Shown here piece after piece: positions 61,116 through 64,000 of a stretch of 64,000 bases of DNA. Location: assembly GCF_003725335.1 (NCBI RefSeq), contig NZ_QIBY01000001.1:310001-374000 (forward strand), given 5' to 3'. The position numbers were made by a program, and so were the translations under genes. The notes under the pieces are model-generated. The model saw only the letters and a program-made list of their open reading frames with translations. It had not been told where the DNA came from and did no database searches. The number at the start of each line of letters is the position of its first letter. Position 1 is the stretch's first letter. Source of the DNA: Parvibacter caecicola. GTDB taxonomy: Bacteria > Actinomycetota > Coriobacteriia > Coriobacteriales > Eggerthellaceae.

Positions 61116-61736
61116 CTACACCAGGTAATAGACGGACGGATTGGTGCCCTTCTCGGGAAGCAGCCGCTTCCACTCGCGAGTGGCAATTAACTGCGACACC
61201 TCGCTGTTCGGGTCATCCAGGTCGCCAAAGTAACGGGCACGGCCCGGGCAAAGCACCATGCATCCCGGCGTTTCGCCTTTGGAAATGCGCTGATAGCAGA
61301 AGGTGCACTTCTCCACCGTGTGCTTCTGATGGGCGGGCACTTCCGCATCGCCGGTCGCGAACGCCAAGACGTACTTGGGGTCTTCCCAGTTGAAAGAACG
61401 CACGCCGGTGTAAGGGCAGGCGGCCATGCACATGCGGCAGCCGATGCACTTGTCGTAGTCCTGGCGCACCACGCCGGTCTCGGGATCCTTGTAAGTAGCG
61501 CCCACCGGGCACACTTTCACGCAGGCGGGGTTTTCGCAATGCTGGCAGCTCATCGTGTAATACGACATCGAATTGTTCGGCCAAGTCCCCGTGGGCGAGT
61601 CCAGCGACGGGCCTCCATCGTTATACACCCGGTTCCAAAAGATCCCTTCGGGCAAGTTGTTCGTTGACTTGCAAGCAACCTCGCAGGTGTGGCAGCCGAG
61701 GCATCTCCCCATATCGATTACCATTCCATATCGCAT
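61116..61736 (-). CDS. Four-cluster ferredoxin subunit (DmsB/PsrB-like)
   Basis: 206 aa electron-transfer subunit with four [4Fe-4S] sets: CLGCHTCEVACK, CQHCENPACVKVCPVGA, CIGCRMCMAACPYTG and CTFCYQRISKGETPGCMVLCP. No signal peptide of its own, so it is probably exported together with the Tat-dependent catalytic subunit. Between that gene (2-base gap) and nrfD-like. Confidence 0.93.
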   Translation of the reverse strand: MRYGMVIDMGRCLGCHTCEVACKSTNNLPEGIFWNRVYNDGGPSLDSPTGTWPNNSMSYYTMSCQHCENPACVKVCPVGATYKDPETGVVRQDYDKCIGCRMCMAACPYTGVRSFNWEDPKYVLAFATGDAEVPAHQKHTVEKCTFCYQRISKGETPGCMVLCPGRARYFGDLDDPNSEVSQLIATREWKRLLPEKGTNPSVYYLV

Positions 61737-61738
61737 GA

Positions 61739-64000
61739 CTACGCCTCCTGGTACTTTTCAACTTCGCACAGGTTGTCGAAGTAGTAGCAGTTGTACATTT
61801 CCGGGATGAAATAACTGGAAGTCAAATCAGAGATGTGACCCGCTTTGTGCTCCCCTTCTTGCCATCCCTTTGGATACACCACAACGCCGGGCATAACGCC
61901 GTTGTTGATTTCGGCGCGAAGAACGACGAAGCCGCGGTCGTTGTAGGCCCGCACATAGTCGCCGCCCTGGATGCCGCGGGCGGCGGCGTCGTCGGGATTC
62001 AGCCAAAGGGTAGGCTCGGGCGCAATCTCCTTCAGCCACGCGCAATCCCAGAATTGCGTGTGGGTGCGGTACCGGTTGCGGAAGGACATGTAGACCAGCG
62101 GATATTTCTCGCGCAGCGGGTTGTCGGGCATGACCTCGTTCGGGGGCATCCATGTGACCAGGCGGTTGCGATCGGGGTCCACCACCTCGAAATCCTGTTC
62201 GCCGAAAATGCGGAAATGGGCTTCCTGGTAAATGCCCATGCGGCCGTCCCGGGTGTTGAACTTGCCCTCGGGGGCATAAGGATCGAAGCCATCGGGGTCG
62301 GTGCCGAGATAGATGGACTTTTCTTCCTTGAGCCGCTCCAACGTGATGCCGAGACCGGTCATCACCGGGCTTTCGAAATACCCGCTCCAGAAATCATCCA
62401 GGTCGACAAAGGCCTTGTCTCCAAGCCCCATGCCTTCGCAGAGCAGCTTGTAGATTTCGAAGTCGGACTTCGACTCGTACAGCGGATCGATGGCCTTTTC
62501 CAGGTAGTTCACAAACGGGGCAGTGCCGCCATGGCCGACTTCTTCAATTTCGTACCATCCGGCCACCGGCAGCACGATGTCGGCGTACCGGGCCGTCTCG
62601 CACATGTTGAAGTCCGCCACCACAACCAAATCGACGCTGTTCAGGAAACGGATCGCCCGCTGGCGATCGGCAACATTGGGCACGTAGTTGTGCATCCAGA
62701 TGAACATGCTGCGAATCGGGAACGGCTGCTCGTTGAACGTGCCCCTTTCCGCAATTTCGTACAGCTTGGCAACGGCCAAGTTCTTCCCCTGGGGAACATC
62801 CTTTGCCACCATCCGCGCATTCGACAAACTGGAATTCGACGTGGAGGCGCCCACTATGCCCATGCCGCTTTGCCCCCACTGGCCGCAGACGCCGGTGAAC
62901 GTAAACATGGCGCGATACGTCATATGGCCGCCGTTGTAGTGGTCAAGCCCGTAGCCCGTGAACACGCAAGAGGGCCCGTGATGGACATACTGGTCGGCAA
63001 TCCATTCCAACTTTTCGACCGGTATGCCGCAAATCTCGGAAGTTTTTTCAAGCGTCCACTCGGACAGCCGCTCCTTGAGCAGTTCGTAGGCGGTGATTGC
63101 CTCAATGTCGCCAATGGTGTATTCGCCCTCAAGGGCAGTGTCGGTTGCGCTCGTTGCGGGCACCGCCTTGCCAGCCGCCGCATCCCATACGCAAGCGACA
63201 GAGGCCTCTTCCTCGGTTGTGGCGTACAATTCGCCCGCACGCACGAAAAAGCCCGTTGCCTTGTTCACCAAGTACGGCGCATTGGTGTGCGCTTTGAGGA
63301 ACGACTCATCGGCCCACCCTTGCTGGATGACGTAATTCGTCAAGCCCATGAACATCGCGCAATCGGTGCCGGGGACAATGGGGATATGAACGCTGCATTT
63401 CTCGGAAGTAATCGTGTAGTTGGGATCGATGTGGATCAACGTAGCACCGGCATCTTTCGCCTCAAGGGCGAAATGGAAACTCTGCACCATGGAAATGGCC
63501 GCATTCGAGCCCGGCATGAGGATGGTCTTCGCATTGTGCATGTCCGCATGCCAGCTGGCGCTCATGGAAAGGCCGGACCCCACCACCTTGATGCCTTCTT
63601 CGATGCCGGCGGCGTCGTAGCTGATGGAGGTTTTCGAGGCGCCCATCATGCTCTGCAGGTGCTGGTAGACGTTCGGAGATGTGGACAAGCAGCCGGTGGC
63701 GCTGGAAAACACAATGCTGGGGCTGCCGGATTCCTCCTGGTACTGCTTCCATTTCGTGGTGATTTCCGAGATGGCATCCTCCCAGCTGATGCGCTCCCAC
63801 TGATCGGAGCCGCGCTCTCCCACGCGGCGGAGCGGGTACTTCACCCGCTGGTCGGAATAGGTGCGCTGCGGATGGGACAGACCCTTCGAGCACACGCGGT
63901 TATAAGCCGGCAAAACCTGTTCCTGCATCTCAGTCTGCACGAGATACCCATCGCGAACCTTGCACTTCAACCGGCAAACCGACACGCAGTTGCCACGGCA
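61739..64000 (-). CDS. Molybdopterin oxidoreductase catalytic subunit (5' end outside window)
   Basis: 754 codons open to the right edge. The N-terminal [4Fe-4S] motif is at the very end of the window: CRGNCVSVCRLKCKVRDG followed by NRVCSKGLSHPQRTYS. The start codon and the expected Tat signal are therefore missing; the GTG at 63985 is inside the motif and not a start. Further CISM features: RISWEDAISEI, SSATGCLST, ILMPGSNAAIS, PGTDCAMFMGLTNYV, GYGLDHYNGG and a C-terminal cofactor-binding domain with LWLNPDDAAARGIQGGDYV. Substrate cannot be told from sequence; DMSO/TMAO, thiosulfate/polysulfide and catechol dehydroxylase-type enzymes of Eggerthellaceae are all candidates. Confidence 0.9.
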   Translation of the reverse strand, partial: CRGNCVSVCRLKCKVRDGYLVQTEMQEQVLPAYNRVCSKGLSHPQRTYSDQRVKYPLRRVGERGSDQWERISWEDAISEITTKWKQYQEESGSPSIVFSSATGCLSTSPNVYQHLQSMMGASKTSISYDAAGIEEGIKVVGSGLSMSASWHADMHNAKTILMPGSNAAISMVQSFHFALEAKDAGATLIHIDPNYTITSEKCSVHIPIVPGTDCAMFMGLTNYVIQQGWADESFLKAHTNAPYLVNKATGFFVRAGELYATTEEEASVACVWDAAAGKAVPATSATDTALEGEYTIGDIEAITAYELLKERLSEWTLEKTSEICGIPVEKLEWIADQYVHHGPSCVFTGYGLDHYNGGHMTYRAMFTFTGVCGQWGQSGMGIVGASTSNSSLSNARMVAKDVPQGKNLAVAKLYEIAERGTFNEQPFPIRSMFIWMHNYVPNVADRQRAIRFLNSVDLVVVADFNMCETARYADIVLPVAGWYEIEEVGHGGTAPFVNYLEKAIDPLYESKSDFEIYKLLCEGMGLGDKAFVDLDDFWSGYFESPVMTGLGITLERLKEEKSIYLGTDPDGFDPYAPEGKFNTRDGRMGIYQEAHFRIFGEQDFEVVDPDRNRLVTWMPPNEVMPDNPLREKYPLVYMSFRNRYRTHTQFWDCAWLKEIAPEPTLWLNPDDAAARGIQGGDYVRAYNDRGFVVLRAEINNGVMPGVVVYPKGWQEGEHKAGHISDLTSSYFIPEMYNCYYFDNLCEVEKYQEA

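Overview
High-GC bacterial chromosome in which every recognisable protein gene but one lies on the minus strand; the exception is a small gene at 35657-36010. The gene content points to an anaerobic actinobacterium of the class Coriobacteriia, most likely Eggerthellaceae. This is an inference from the mix of a CISM-type molybdoenzyme with NrfD and ferredoxin partners, a TorD chaperone, NapG/NapH-like ferredoxins, a group 3b-type [NiFe] hydrogenase, paired DegV proteins, RicT and PPDK with its regulator. No rRNA or tRNA gene, prophage, insertion sequence, integrase or CRISPR array was seen.

Layout from left to right. 1-7010: rhaD, then addB and addA (addA runs off the left edge). 7146-11721: a flavin-reductase/rubredoxin fusion, then a four-gene set of two DegV proteins, a divergent 3-hydroxyisobutyrate-dehydrogenase-like protein and a PflX-type radical SAM protein. 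11824-16614: pncB, then tmk-holB-ricT. 16615-17320: a 700-base gap with a candidate C/U-rich small RNA, a repeat and a very long terminator. 17321-22570: an operon of a winged-helix protein, TorD, NapG-like, NapH-like and a degenerate UvrD-like protein, with no molybdoenzyme in it. 23031-28231: ilvD-ilvB-ilvN-ilvC behind a leader that resembles a T-box. 28725-32766: hydB-hydG-hydD-hydA, a soluble NAD(P)-linked hydrogenase. 32893-38555: rnhB, rplS, azlCD, the lone plus-strand gene, dgt and mtnA. 38910-46227: ppdK and its regulator, then glyQ-glyS. 46313-57214: the conserved rpmF-plsX-rnc-smc-ftsY-ffh and rpsP-khpA-rimM-trmD-lepB blocks. 57550-64000: an isochorismatase, a CLC transporter, and a membrane molybdoenzyme complex (NrfD, four-cluster ferredoxin, catalytic subunit cut by the right edge).

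Most of the DNA is ordinary housekeeping and anaerobic energy metabolism. The less ordinary material is in the gaps. There is a candidate three-hairpin RNA whose loops are C/U-rich like anti-Shine-Dalgarno sequences (16885-17030), a T-box-like leader whose specifier position does not read as a branched-chain codon (28270-28520), and three families of palindromic intergenic repeats. Several familiar proteins carry unusual parts: a Cys-rich tail on GlyQ, a long basic tail on RicT, an insertion in MtnA, and a hydrogenase large subunit that stops exactly at its last nickel-site motif.
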